Source: Puccinellia tenuiflora (lineage: Eukaryota > Streptophyta > Magnoliopsida > Poales > Poaceae). Taken from it: a DNA stretch of 64,000 nt. This document shows, piece after piece, positions 30,756 to 42,184 of the stretch. The stretch spans positions 670,962 through 734,961 of the forward strand of contig QRDG01000132.1 of the NCBI GenBank assembly GCA_012064385.1, read 5' to 3'. Within the stretch, counting starts at the first letter, position 1; each line of letters opens with the position of its first letter. Both the position numbers and the translations under genes were made by a program. A model generated the notes under the pieces. The model did not search any database, was not told the DNA's origin, and saw only the letters and a list, made by a program, of their open reading frames with translations.

Positions 30756-33382
30756 CTAGTGTTGTGGTTTTCTTCTGCGCCATAGCCATGGAGCATCTTC
30801 AATATTTAACAGGATGCATGGGTCAGTTTTCACTGTGAAGGGTGGAATTTCATGAAACTTATTATAATCTTCTGATATGTCTGTCTTGTCATCCACTCCC
30901 ACGATGTTTCTTTTTCCTGAAAGAACTATGTGGCGCTTTGGCTCATCGGACGATGTATTCTTTTGCTGATTTCTTTTTTTCAATTTCGTAGACATGTCCT
31001 TCACATAGAAAACCTGAGCCACATCGTTGGCTAGGACGAATGGTTCGTCCATGTATGCAAGATTTTTTAGATCCACTGTTTTCATGCCGTACTTTTGGTC
31101 TACATGTACCCCGCCTCCTGTCAGCTTGACCCATTTGCACCGAAACAAAGGGACCTTAAAATTAGGTCCATAGTCAAGTTCCCATATCTCCTCTATGTAC
31201 CCATAATATGTGTCCTTCTACCCATTGTCGTCTGTTGCATCAAAGCGGACACCACTGTTTTGGTTGGTGCTCTTTTTATCTTGGGAGATCGTGTAAAATG
31301 TATTCCCATTTATCTCGTACCCTTGCAAAGTACATATAGTCGAAGATGGTAACCTGGCCAACAAGTACAGCTGATCTCCAATAGTGGTGTTATTCATGAG
31401 ATGTGTCTGCAACCAACTGCCGAAAGTCGCCTCGTGTTCTCCTTTAATCCAGCAGTCAGGCTCTCCCGGGTTTTCGGCGCGTAGAATATTCTTGTGTTTC
31501 TTGATATACGGAGCAACCACGGTGGAATTGTGTAGAACTGTGTAGTGTGCTTGAGTGAAAGAAAGCGCGTCCCTACATACCGTTGCTTTTCTTCCTAGTG
31601 TGCCTTTTCCAGTCAGTTTCCCCTCATACCGAGATTCAGGAACACCAATCGGCTTAAGGTCAGGAAGAAAGTCAACACAAAACTCAATGACCCTTGGAGA
31701 TGCTTCCTTCTGGCCTAGCACGGTTATGAACATATTTCTTTAAGACTCCCATGAACCTCTCGAAGGGGAACATATTGTGTAGAAACACATGACCGAAAAT
31801 TCTAATCTCTTCGACTAGGTGAACTAGGAGGTGCGTCATAATATTGAAGAAGGATGGCGGGAACAACAACTCGAAGCTAACCAGCCATTGGACCACATCA
31901 ATCTGTAACCCTGATAGACTTTCTGGATCGATTACCTTCTGAGAAATTGCATTGAGTAATGCACATACCTTCACAATGGCTAGTCGAACATTTTCTGGTA
32001 GAATTCCTCTCAATGCAACCCGAAGCAATTGTGTCATAAGCACGTGGCAGTCATGAGACTTTAGGTTTTGGAATTTTTTCTCTTTCATATTTAATATTCC
32101 CTTTATATTCGACGAGAAGCCAGACGGGACCTTGATATTGAAAAGGACTTCAAAAAAGATTTCCTTCTCTTCTTTGGTAAGAGCGTAGCTGGCAGGCCCC
32201 TGAAACTGCCCTGCATGCATGCCGTCTCGTCCTTTATGACGTTGCTGGTCCTCTCGTGCTTCCGGTGTATCTTTTGACTTCCCATACAAGCCCAGGAAGT
32301 CTAGAATATTTACACAAAGATTCTTCGTCAGGTGCATCACGTCGATTGCAGAGCGGACCTCATGGACTTTCCAATATTCTAGCTCCCAAAATATAGATTT
32401 CTTTTTCCACATGGGTGCATGTCCGTCAGCGTCATTCGGAACAGGTTCTCTGCCAGGACCCTTTCCAAAGATTACATTTAAATCCTTGACCTTACCAAAT
32501 ACATCAGCACCACTACGGGGGACAGGCTTCGTCCGTGTTTCTGCCTTGCCATTGAAATGCTTGCCTTTTTTCCGTAAGTGATGCCTGGGCGGAAGAAAAC
32601 GACGATTGTACGGGTACACATTCTTCCTACATTTATCCAGATATATACTTTCAGTCTCATCTAAACAGTGCATGCATGCATTGTATCCTTTGTTCGTCTG
32701 TCCTGAAATGTTACTAAGAGCAGGCCAATCATTGATGGTTACGAACAGCAACGCTCGTAGGTCAAATTCCTCCTGTTTGTGCTCATCCCACACACGTACA
32801 CCTGGTTCGGCCCACAACTGTAAAAGTTCATCAACTAATGGCCTTAGGTACACATCAATGTCGTTGCCGGGTTGCTTCGGGCCTTGGATCAACACTTGCA
32901 TCATAATGAACTTCCGCTTCATGCACAACCAAGGAGGAAGTTTGTAGATACATAGAGTCACGGACCAGGTGCTGTCACTGCAGCTCTGCTCCCCAAAAGG
33001 ATTCATGTCATCTGTACTTAGACCAAACCATAAGTTTCTTCCGTCACCTGCAAAGTCCGAGAACTCTATCTCGATTTTTCTCCACTGCCGACCATCAGCG
33101 GGGTGCCTCAACATCCCGTCTTTCTTACGGTCTTCCATGTGCCATCGCAACAACTTGGCATGCTCTTTGTTTCTGAACAAACGTTTCAACCGTGGTATTA
33201 TTGGAGCATACCACATCACCCTGGCAGGAACCCTCTTCCTGAGGCGCTCACCCTCAACATCACCAGGGTCATCTCGTCTGATCTTATACCGCAATGCAGT
33301 GCATACCGGACATTTATCCATATTCTCGTACTTCTCAGCACGGTAAAGGATGCAATTGATAGGGGGATACTTTATAGGTAGC
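30756..33382 (-). pseudogene. CACTA TNP2 transposase, nearly full length but broken
   Basis: The frame 33382-31684 reads from INCILYRAEKYENMDKCPVC through FGLSTDDMNPFG, KLPPWLCMKRKFIMMQVLIQ and AIDVMHLTKNLCVNIL (Transposase_21 core with its acidic residues), then LTKEEKEIFFEVLFNIKVP and HDCHVLMTQLLRVALRGILP (DUF4218). A frameshift near 31700 moves to IEFCVDFLPDLKPIGVPESR (31218-31733). A TAG stop near 31215 precedes the DUF4216-like end WELDYGPNFKVPLFRCKWVK (minus, about 31170-31115), which runs to 30756. TNP2 cuts at CACTA ends. The N-terminal transposase-associated domain is missing: the gene is cut at about 33382 by a Gypsy LTR. Sequence above 33382 in the same frame is not TNP2. Confidence 0.85.
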
Positions 33383-33386
33383 CCCA

Positions 33387-33928
33387 TGGACCCGGAAAGT
33401 AGACCCGCCAAGACCAAGAAGGCCAACGCCGAGTCACGAGACAAGTCACATGGGCTGGGCTGGATACAAGCCGACCAAGGCCCGTGTGGAGAAAGAGGCT
33501 CATCCAAAGAGGAGTCCAAGTACAACCCGAAGTCTAACTTGGAAGACCAAGACGTAGAGTAGGACTCCGTGTCCTAGTGTGACTCGGTGTAAGCTGTAAG
33601 TCCAGGGACCCGGCAGCCTTTATAAGCAGGGTCCTGGACCTTAGATCGATGAGTTCTAGAGGATAAGCTTCAACCAGTAGAGAGAAACCCTAGCCACCAG
33701 AGAGAAGTCGCCGGCTCCTAAGTTGTGGGAGCCGGGTCCTTGTAATCGAGATAAATCAAGAGCAATAACATAGAAGCAGGAAGTAGGTCTTTACCTCGAA
33801 TCAGAGGGGCCGAACCTGGGTAAATCCTTGTTCCTTGGCGAGATTAACCGTTCCTACGTACTTCAGTCATCAATGGCCCCAGAACTCATCTTCCCTAAGG
33901 AAGAACTTGCCGTGACAACCCCACGACA
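33387..33928 (+). repeat. Gypsy 5' LTR (about 542 bp)
   Basis: Begins near TGGACCCGGAAAGTAGACC and ends CCCCACGACA. A TATA-like CTTTATAAGC lies at about 33618-33627, with a CAACCAGTAGAGAGAAACCC leader after it. It shares GGGGCCGAACCTGGGTAAA with the LTRs at 38043 and 40443, so the families are related. Confidence 0.7.
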
Positions 33929-33947
33929 GTTGGCGCCCACCGTGGGG
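33929..33947 (+). promoter_or_regulatory. Gypsy primer-binding site
   Basis: GTTGGCGCCCACCGTGGGG directly follows the LTR end (CGACA). This TGGCGCC-type site is widespread among plant Gypsy elements. Confidence 0.75.
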
Positions 33948-33966
33948 CCTACGGTGACAAAAGGAG

Positions 33967-36095
33967 TTGAGATCGTTGGAGCTGCTCGTCGGGCTATGGA
34001 GAAACTTGCCATCGGGCGAGGTCTACACTGATGAGCATGGAGAAACAGAGATCGATGACTCAGGCTGGACCTCGGAGATGAACGAAGTCGACGAGGGTTA
34101 TCAGCTTGTCTTTGGAGGAATCAACGTGTTCGTCGGGATGGTTTGCACGTCGGGTCTTCGCGTGAACTCGGCGAAGTCAGTACCAGAACCAACCGTTGTC
34201 GTCGAGTCCGACGGCGAGGAGTCGGTCGGAACTTCAGAGGTCGGCATCATCGCCGAGTCTGAGGAACCCCTAGCTGAGAATCCAGAGATGCTGCAAGAGT
34301 CAGATTTAGATTATGATGCAGATTCAGAGTCCATCCTACCCTTGTTTGAAGATCGGCTTGGGTATGGGATAGAGGAAGAGGATTATGAGGAGTCGCCAGT
34401 ACGCGCTCGTGTTGTGGGAGTCTACATGTCTGGAAACACTGGGAATCAGTTTGATCCGACTCTGTTGACAAAGTAAATTAATGCAAGTAATGCCGCAGAG
34501 AGGGCTGCTGAGTTAACCAATGCTCGTACTGCGTTGGAGAGGCAGCTAGCTGATATCACAGAAGCAAATCGTAGATTGGCCGAAGAGCGGGCCCGAGTCC
34601 AGGATGAAGCTCAAGTTGTGCGGAGGCGCCGCGAGGAGCTTACTTCAATTCAACACCGCAGAGCTAGGAGTCGCTTGCATGATGGAGTCCACATCAATCC
34701 AACCAATTTATTCACCACACCTAATGGTCCAGGCAGAGGAGCCGGACTAGGAGGCTCAGCGGCAGCAGGAGGCGCCGCAGGAGGAGCCGGAGGAGCACCA
34801 CCACCACCACCACCACCACCACCCCCAGAAGGATCGGGAGGCAGCCGTACCAACGGACCACCGCCTGAAGGAGGAGTCGGAGGAGGAGCACCTGGTGGCT
34901 TAGGGTCTCAGCCTAACAGATTTCATACCCCAGAGGGGCATTACTCTAATCCTATGGACAACGTTCACGCGGCGACTCTGAGATTGGAGAATATTGTGGT
35001 ACCAGAGGGACCAGCAGGACAGGAGACTCGCGAGGCTATCGAGCTACTGAAGACAGATTTAACTCAGCAAGCATTGTATCCAACTTTTCCAGATGCAAGT
35101 AGGCTACACTCAACACCCTTTAACTCAGGTACAAGGAGTCGGCACGGTGAGTCCAACCCGGCCAACTCTACGAGTGCAAGGCGTCGTGAACTAGTGAGGA
35201 ATCGTGCAAACATGCCAACTACTTCACAGGCTCAGCTAGTGGTTGATGAAACAAGGCAACGACGAGAACGAGAAGCAGCAAGAGCTCGGGAGGCAGAGAG
35301 GGACAGAGCGTTAGTGGGTGCAGCAAACCCGCCTCAGCCAACCCGGGCGCACGAGGAGGTGACTTCTCCTGGTGCTTCCCCAGCATTAACAGTACCAGAG
35401 TGTTTGTCTGATGCCATCAGGTCCGAGTCGTTCCCCAGCAGTTTCAAGGAGCCGCGCAAGGTTCCAAACTATGAGCCCAACATGGACCCGACCTCTTGGT
35501 TGGGTACATACGAGATGGCAATGAGTATTCGCAATGCCACAGGTAATCTGTGTGCCAAGTTCATGTATCTTATGATGGAGGGAGCAGCCAAGGTTTGGAT
35601 GCGCAACTTGCCTCCCAGGTCAATCAACTCTTGGGAGCAATTGAAGGCGGCTTTTATTCAGAACTTCCAGGGCACATGCAAAAGCTCAGCACCATCGAGG
35701 ACCTGGAGCGGTGTGTCCAGAGGAAGGGCGAGTCAGCAAGGCACTGGATGAAGCGAGTCTCGGAGATCATTAACTCGTCACAAGGACTCCCACCAGTTTC
35801 AGTGTTAATGGCGATGGAGAGAAATTGCAATTACAATCCCTTGAGTTGGAAGCTAGGTCGTATGAAGGAGAGCCTGAATCAAGGTATTCCCCTTACGATT
35901 GGTGAGATCATGGCAGGTGCTAATAAGCATGCTGCCACAGACAAAACCAAGGATCAGGAGGAAGGGACTAAAGGACAAGGTGGCAATGGTCAGAGTCAGA
36001 ACCAGAATCAAAACCAGAATCAAGGAGGTGGCAAGCGGCCGTATGGAGACAACTCTGACCTAGTGGCCAACAAAAACACTGGATTCAGACGCTAG
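33967..36095 (+). pseudogene. Gypsy gag, broken
   Basis: The first piece (33967-34476) is acidic and ends at a TAA at 34474-34476; the same frame reopens and runs to 35751. It carries a coiled-coil-like stretch (RQLADITEANRRLAEERAR), a Gly/Ala/Pro-rich linker with ten prolines, and the capsid region with FMYLMMEGAAKVWMRNLPPR and SWEQLKAAFIQNFQGT (retrotransposon gag domain, about 35560-35680). A frameshift near 35680 moves to IEDLERCVQRKGESARHWMK and onward to 36095. Beyond the stop, a CPKHAKNGRCGHTLDS-type Cys/His cluster (about 36160) is a zinc-knuckle trace. Gag would assemble the RNA particle. Breaks: one stop and at least two frameshifts. Confidence 0.8.
34797..34828 (+). repeat. CCA/CAC microsatellite encoding polyproline
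   Basis: A run of ACC triplets within gag gives about ten prolines. Length is likely variable between copies. Confidence 0.9.
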
Positions 36096-36619
36096 GACAA
36101 TAATTCTGGTGGATACCAAGGCCGTACTCCAAGCACGGAGGAGGTCTTGAGAATTCCATGCCCTAAACATGCCAAGAACGGCAGATGCGGTCATACCTTG
36201 GACAGTGCGTAGATTTGCAGTGCGCCAGGTTCCAAGGGCCAGGAGGAGGGTAACAACAATGGTGGTTATAGAGGAAACAATGGAGCTGGAGGACCCGGCA
36301 ATAACGGTGGAGGAGCCGGCAATAACCCAAACCAACCTCAAAGAGGAGGTAACCAGCAGGGCGGGTTCCAGCAGAACCCGAAGCAGCTCAATGATGGCAA
36401 TGGTCAGTATTATGTCACAACTCGGCAGCCAAACCCGAGTCGTGGCAGCTACCATGTCTTCACAACTAGTACGTCCAAAGCGTTCCAAGAAGTTGAAAGT
36501 TAGAGCAGTTAATGCAGTAGAGCCGGCCCTTCCACAGTGGCTCAGGTGGTCAGAGCAAACCATCACATTGGAGTCGGGCAGATCATCCTCCAAAGAGTCG
36601 ACGAGCCAGGGCAGCTAGC

Positions 36620-38042
36620 CTTGGTAGTAGCACCTCAGGTTGGGGCTATACATTGAACAAATTGCTTATGGATGGTGGAAGCAGTATCAACATCTTATAT
36701 TATGACACATTCAAGAGGATGCAGCTGCAAGATAGACAGCTAATTCCAACAGAGACAGTGTTCCATGGATAGTACCGGGGAAGTCGGCCAAGCCCATTGG
36801 TAAGATTTATCTTGAGGTTGCTTTTGGCACAGTGGAGAATTTTCGTTCAGAGATTATGCCCTTTGAGGTAGTGGATCTAAGAGCCCATATCATGCTCTTT
36901 TTGGTTGGTCGACCTGCATATTTTAAGTTTATGGCCAGGCCGTGTTATGTGTACTTGAAGCTCAAGATGCCAGGTCCAGCAGGAGTCATTACAGTTAATG
37001 GCAGCAGACAGATGGCATTGGAGTGCGAGTTAGGTGATGCAGCTATGGCTGAGACAGCTGTGCTCAAGAGGAGCTGAAGTTTACAAGGCAACGTGGACCC
37101 GGAGGACAACTCAGTCCTTAAGAAGCGGCCACAGAGGAGAAGATGAAGTTCAAGTCAGCTCAGGACACAAAGCAAGTCGACTTTACCCCTGGTGATTCTG
37201 CCAAGCAGTTCACCATTGGGGCACACCTCTCTGATAAATAGGAAAGCGCGCTCGTCGAGTTCATCCGTGAGAATCGGGATGTTTTTGCATGGAAGCCATC
37301 TGACATGCCAGGAGTCCCGAGAGAACTTGCCGAGCACAGCTTACATGTTAACCCTAATGCAAGACCAGTTAAGCAGGGTCTGCGCAAGTTCCATGATGAC
37401 AGGAGGAAAGCTATAGGAGAAGAGTGTCTCGGCTCCTCGCAGCCGAGTTCATCAAGGAGGTCTTTCACCCAGAGTGGGTGGCCAATCCAGTGTTAGTGCC
37501 AAAGAAAACAGGAGAGTTGCATATGTGCATCGACTTCACGGGCCTAAACAAGCATTGCCCTAAGGGACCTGTTTGCACTACCTCGCATAGACCAGATCAT
37601 TGACTCCACAGCGGGGTGAGAGTTGCTTTGTTTCTTGGATGCATATTCAGGATACCACCAGATCAGACTCAACATAGAGGATGAGCTGAAGACGTCCTTC
37701 ATCACGCCCTTTGGAGCATTTTGCTACACAACAATGCCCTTTGGACTCAAGAACGCAGGAGCTACATATCAGAGATGTATTCAGAATTGTTTCAAGAACC
37801 GATTGGAAGGAATATTCATGCTTATGTGGATGATGTAGTGGTCAAGTCTCAGAAGGCCGACTCTCTGATAGCAGACCTGACAGAAACATTTGAGAACCTA
37901 CGCAAGTACAAGATGAAGCTCAACCCAACCAAGTGTGTCTTTGGAGTCCCTGCGGGCAAACTCCTAGGCTTCATCGTTTCAGAGAGAGGCATCGAGGCAA
38001 ATCCAGAGAAAATCAAGGCTATCCATAACTTGCAGAAGCCGA
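36620..38042 (+). pseudogene. Gypsy protease and reverse transcriptase, broken and truncated
   Basis: About 36640-36770 reads YTLNKLLMDGGSSINILYYD, an aspartic-protease core of the DGGSS type seen in plant Gypsy elements. After frame changes, 37142 onward gives the RT approach (FIRENRDVFAWKPSDMPGVP; LVPKKTGELHMCIDF). It continues with LFLDAYSGYHQIRLNIEDEL, FGAFCYTTMPFGLKNAGATY and the catalytic HAYVDDVVVKSQKADS (about 37810). The thumb portion (KLLGFIVSERGIEANPEKIK) ends at 38042 against a new LTR. Several stops and frameshifts interrupt the region (for example near 36770, 37240 and 37600). It would have copied element RNA to DNA. No RNase H or integrase remains. Confidence 0.82.
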
Positions 38043-38447
38043 TGACGGGGATATACCCTTTGGGTCCCCTATCATTGGTATACCTGGTGCGATCCAATCT
38101 ACGGCCCACCTGGCAGGCCCAAAGAAGCCCATGAAGCACGACTTGGAGTACAATACAAGAAAACATGTAAACCCTACCGGGCTCCCTTTATAAAGCCAGG
38201 CAGGGGCACCCCATAGGGGGGAGACGAGACCACGTCTCACACCATTGCCCTTGCGGCCACCATGTAACTTCACATCATCATCTATACAGATCAGACAAGC
38301 AGGATGTAGGTCTTTACCTCACCACGAGGGGCCGAACCTGGGTAAATCCTTACTTGTCAGCCGACGGAACTACCAGCGCGCATCTCTCTCCCCCTCAATC
38401 AACCCGGGGTACTCGACCCAGGGATTTGCCGAGCCCTAACCTCGACA
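38043..38447 (+). repeat. LTR of unit 1 (405 bp)
   Basis: Starts TGACGGGGATATACCC and ends CTCGACA. TATA-like TTTATAAAG lies at 38187-38195. It matches 40443-40882 apart from the start and a roughly 36-bp segment present only in the second copy. Confidence 0.75.
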
Positions 38448-38464
38448 ATTGGCGCCGTCTGTGG
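38448..38464 (+). promoter_or_regulatory. Primer-binding site of unit 1
   Basis: ATTGGCGCCGTCTGTGG directly follows the LTR. The same site follows the LTR of unit 2 at 40883. Confidence 0.75.
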
Positions 38465-39309
38465 AAGAACGCGCGCTGGATTCAACGTTTCGGCGGCTCC
38501 AAACTCCATCGACAACAGTGACCAGATCGCGTCTACTTCGACAGCATGCCTTCGCGTATGCCGATCCAATCTACAAGATCGCACGTCGGCTCATCTGCGG
38601 CGCGGAGGCTCAACATCACCACTGCCCCTCGCCCGTGTGGCTGATGGAATCGACAAAAATCCGATCTCACGGATGTCGGCGGCGACGCAACGCGTCGGTG
38701 AAACCTCATCCGTGCAGCCGATTCTAATCTGCATACACGTTGAAGGCCGTACCACGGCCGATCTACGTCGGTTTTGACGAAGACGCGGTGGCAGCCGGCC
38801 GCTACCCGCAGTCCCGAGGCGGATTTCAACCTGCTGCCGCACATGGTTCGCGGTCTGCATCGTTGGGAAGCACTCCACCAGTTGCATGAAGAACTTTAAG
38901 CCACTAGCTGGATTGATTCCAAGAGAGCTCCTGTGCAAAACATCAAGTACTGCTGCACAATACGTGATCCAATCACACTCGATTTCAAGCCGGCCGGCCA
39001 GCTAGCTGCGTACATACAGTTCAACGCAGCTAGTTACGTGGCTACACTTGGGCAAAGAAAAAACAAATTCCACACGGAGGGCGCTTGGATCGATCAAGCA
39101 CGATTCCAGACGCAGCAGGCAAACTGATCGGCGGTCCTTGGCGCCGTCGACGTGGGACCGGCAGCGTGTAGCCCAACAGCGCATAGCAGCTACGCTAATC
39201 TTGGAGCATCTGGGTGACTTGAACTTTCGCTCCAACCCTACGACCATCATCGACTCCGTCCGATCGCGGACAACCGCCACCGATATCGACCCATTGCGGA
39301 CAACTTCGG

Positions 39310-39776
39310 CCTCGCCTTCGTCGACTCCGCCTCCGACACTCGGGGACTGGCGGCCTCGCTTCGTCGACTTCGCCCCCATCGGCTCCGGTCTTCGACACTC
39401 GGGGGCTGGCGGCCTCGCTTCACATCGGCCTGTCTCCGACGCTCGGAGGCCGGTGCTTCACCTTCATCATTTCCGCCGCGTCGACTCCGGTCCGCCGCGT
39501 CGACTACTTCCGCCGCGTCGACTCCGGTCCGCCGCGTTGACTCCGGTCCGCCGCGTCGACTCCGGTCCGCAGCGTCGACTTCGGTCCGCCGCGTCGAATC
39601 CGCTCCGTCGTGTCGACTACTTCCGCCGCGTTGACTCTGGTCCGCCGCGTCGACTACCTCCGCGCGTTGACTCCGTCCGCCGCGACAACAAAATCGCCTT
39701 GGCCGCACCCGATGCTCTCCCGGGTGCTGCGCCACACAGGCCACAGCATACTCGCCTTGGCCGCATCCGATGCTCT
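39310..39776 (+). repeat. Tandem-array block of unit 1, collapsed or deleted
   Basis: Three array types in order: CTCGGGGGCTGGCGGCCTCG units (about 39310-39460), CGCGTCGACTCCGGTCCGCC units (about 39475-39680) and ACCCGATGCTCTCCCGGGTG...CACAGGCCACA units (from about 39705), the last broken by Ns. The arrays are shorter than in unit 2. Long open frames in several phases result from the repeats. Confidence 0.85.
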
Positions 39777-39809
39777 NNNNNNNNNNNNNNNNNNNNNNNN
39801 NNNNNNNNN
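39777..39809. other. Assembly gap (33 N)
   Basis: Thirty-three unknown bases within the 60-bp tandem array of unit 1. The true size is unknown, and the array is a natural cause of assembly failure. Confidence 0.99.
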
Positions 39810-40442
39810 TTCCGCTAGTGCTTCCACACCCGATCTGCCCGTGTCCCTTCATTCTATTTCTACAAAGTACGTAGTAGTAATAATGTTGTTTTACCGTATA
39901 TCTAGCGTGCCATTCGGCCCCGGTGGCAATTTATTTGTTTTCCCAAAAGGCATGAGCATGCATGTAACGAGTTCTCTACAGTAAATTAAGGGAACGACTA
40001 ATTAATACTACTACTATATAGCATCGTTCTTGTTTTTTGTTGAAGCACCCACTTTGTTAAAGTTTTGGATATAAATTTGTTTACGTAGAATACATCAATA
40101 CTGTTAGAACTTGGAATGATGGAGTGAAATCTACGTTCTCATTGGCGTCTGTAGGGACCCTCAATTCTGTTCAGCGGCACTCTGGACGTAATAAACACAT
40201 GCTGCACTAAATATTGGTTGTAAACGATGGTTAGATGACGGTTTGGTTGAAAAAATCGGTTTATTTCTCAACACTCCGCCTTATACAAAGCTATTTATCG
40301 CATGACTTGTATTTTTTGTATAATCTAAGAACTAGCAGGGTCACACGCAATTGCGAAAAATAAGATTTCATATTGGAAAAGCGATTACTAGTCAAATCAA
40401 AATACAAATAGTGGGAAAATCATTATTTTTTACGACTACTAG
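39810..40442. other. Unassigned AT-rich sequence between the two units
   Basis: No gene, no long repeat and no similarity to the rest of the window that I can see. The sequence just before 40443 (TTTTTTACGACTACTAGTG) looks superficially like an inverted CACTA terminus but has no partner. Confidence 0.6.
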
Positions 40443-40882
40443 TGTCGTGGGGTCATTCTTCGACTACCCCACGGTGGAGATACCTGGTGCACGCCAAGAC
40501 TAGGCCCACCTGATGGCCCGATGAAGCCCAGCAAGCTACAACTTGAAGTACAAGACAAGAACCTCATGTAAACCCTACCTGGCTCCCTTTATAAAGCCAG
40601 GCAGGGGCACCCCATAGGGGGAATCCCCACGGGACACACAGATAGGCATAGCCCTAGCGAGACCACGTCTCATACCATCGCCCTTGCGGCCACCATGTAA
40701 CTTCACATCATCATCTATACAGATCAGACAAGCAGGATGTAGGTCATTACCTCACCATGAGGGGCCGAACCTGGGTAAAACGCCTCGCTTGTCAGCCGAC
40801 GGAACTACCAGCGTGCCATCTCTCCCCCCTCAATCAACCCGGGGTACTCGACCCAGGGATTTGCCGAGTCCTAACCTCGTCA
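40443..40882 (+). repeat. LTR of unit 2 (440 bp)
   Basis: Starts TGTCGTGGGGTC and ends CCTCGTCA. TATA-like TTTATAAAG lies at 40589-40597. It carries an extra segment near 40620-40660 (CCCCACGGGACACACAGATA) that is absent from the LTR at 38043. Confidence 0.75.
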
Positions 40883-40900
40883 ATTGGCGCCGTCTGTGGG
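40883..40900 (+). promoter_or_regulatory. Primer-binding site of unit 2
   Basis: ATTGGCGCCGTCTGTGGG lies directly after the LTR end. Confidence 0.75.
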
Positions 40901-41874
40901 AAGAACGCGCGTTGGATTCAAACGTTTCGGCGGCTCCAAACTCCATCGACAACAGCGACCAGATCGCGTCTACTTCGACACGTACGTCATCATCGACAAC
41001 TGCAGCAGCGTTCCCGTGTGCCGCCTCATCGATCCAATCTTCATCGACAGCGACAGCTAGATCCAATCTGTCTAACTCATCTACTCCGACGTCGGATTCA
41101 ACATCCAGCATGCCCTCGCGTATGCCGATCCAATCTACAAGATCGCACGTCGGCTCATCTGCGGTGCGAAGGCTCAACATCACCACTGCCCTCGCCCGTG
41201 CGGCTGATGGAATCGACAAAAATCCGATCTCATGGATGTCGCGGCGACGCAACGCGTCAACAAGCCGGTGAAAACCTCATCCGTGCAGCCGATCTAATCT
41301 GCATACACGTTGAAGGCCGTACACGGCTGATCTACGTCGGTTTTGACGAAGACGCGTGTGGCAGCCGGCCGCTACCCGCAGTCCCGAGGCGGATTTCAAC
41401 CTGCTGCCGCACATGGATCGCGGTCTGCATCGTTGGGAAGCACTCCACCAGTGCATGAAGAACTTTAAGCCACTAGCTGGATTGATTCCAAGAGAGCTCC
41501 TGTGCAAAACATCAAGTACTGATGCAATACGTGATTCAATCACACTTCGATTTCAAGCCGGCCAGCCAGCTAGCTGCGTACATACAGTTCAACGCAGCTA
41601 GTTACGCGGCTACACTTTGGGCAAGAAAAAAAAATCCACACGGAGGGCGCTTGATCGATCAAGCACGATTCCAGACGCAGCAGGCAAACTGATCGGTGGT
41701 CCTTGGCGCCGTCGACGTAGGCCGGCAGCGTGTAGCCCAGCAGCGCATAGCAGCTATAATCTTGGCGCATCTGGGTGACTTGAACTTCGCTCCAACCCTA
41801 CGGGCCATCATCGACTCCGTCCGATCACGGACAACCGCCACCGATATCGACCCGTCGCGGACAACTTTGGCCTC

Positions 41875-42165
41875 GCCTTCGTCGACTCCGCCTCCAACAC
41901 TCGGGGGCTGGCGACTCCGCCTCCCAACACTTGGGGGCTGGCGGCCACGCCTTTGTCGACTCCTCCTTCGTCGACTCCGCCTTCGTCGACTCCGCCTCCA
42001 ACACTCGGGGGCTGGCGACTCTGTCTTCGTCGACTCCGCCTCCGATACTCGGGGGCTGGCGGCCACGCCTTCGTCGACTCTGCCTTCGTCGACTCCGCCT
42101 CCGACACCCGGGGGCTGGCGACTCCGCCTTCGTCGACTCCGCCTCCGACACTCGGGGCTGGCACT
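41875..42165 (+). repeat. Array of CTCCGCC...ACTCGGGGGCTGGCG units
   Basis: Degenerate tandem units of about 30-60 bp built from CTTCGTCGACTCCGCCTCC and ACTCGGGGGCTGGCG, with about six copies. This is the first of three consecutive array types. Confidence 0.85.
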
Positions 42166-42184
42166 TCACCTTCACCACCTCAGC

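Larger units (their letters stand above)
26481..33382 (-). mobile_element. CACTA (En/Spm) element A, minus strand, both ends lost
   Basis: In minus-strand order: TNP2 transposase (33382-30756), tandem and subterminal-type repeats, a small CACTA-associated ORF (29753-29220), repeats and a GC-rich block, another small ORF (27841-27443), then a TNPA-like gene (27228-26481). Repeats built on CCTTTAGTCCCGGTT and CTTTAGTCGCGG are typical CACTA subterminal motifs. Neither CACTA terminus is visible: the left is cut by a Gypsy LTR and the right by another. It may be a mosaic of more than one CACTA copy. Confidence 0.65.
33387..38042 (+). mobile_element. Plus-strand Gypsy element, cut within RT
   Basis: Order: LTR (33387-33928), PBS, gag, a zinc-knuckle trace, protease and reverse transcriptase. 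RNase H, integrase and the 3' LTR are absent because another LTR begins at 38043. The gag-protease-RT order and the TTGGCGCCCACCGTGGGG primer site fit plant Ty3/Gypsy. The LTR start is uncertain by a few bases. The element inserted in, or joined to, TNP2 of CACTA A. Confidence 0.8.
38043..39776 (+). mobile_element. Gypsy-like unit 1: LTR, PBS and repeat-rich interior, ends in gap
   Basis: LTR 38043-38447 (TGACGGGG...CTCGACA), then the PBS and an interior that closely follows 40883-43110 of unit 2 but with deletions. For example, about 115 bp present in unit 2 near 40981-41098 are missing here between short matching ends (TCGACA/GCATGCC). The interior ends in the same three tandem-array types and then in an N run. 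No gag-pol domain is visible, so the element is non-autonomous or only partial. Confidence 0.7.

Noticed and set aside
33383..33525. N-terminal extension of the TNP2 frame
   Set aside because: The frame stays open by chance into a Gypsy LTR; TNP2 similarity starts at about 33382.
39048..39852. Arg/Pro/Asp-rich frames (also 41659-43169)
   Set aside because: Produced by tandem arrays, present in several phases and on both strands, and crossing the N gap in one case.
40424..40442. CACTA-like end TTTTTTACGACTACTAGTG
   Set aside because: No matching opposite terminus, no subterminal repeats nearby, and the A-tract position differs from the window's true CACTA end.
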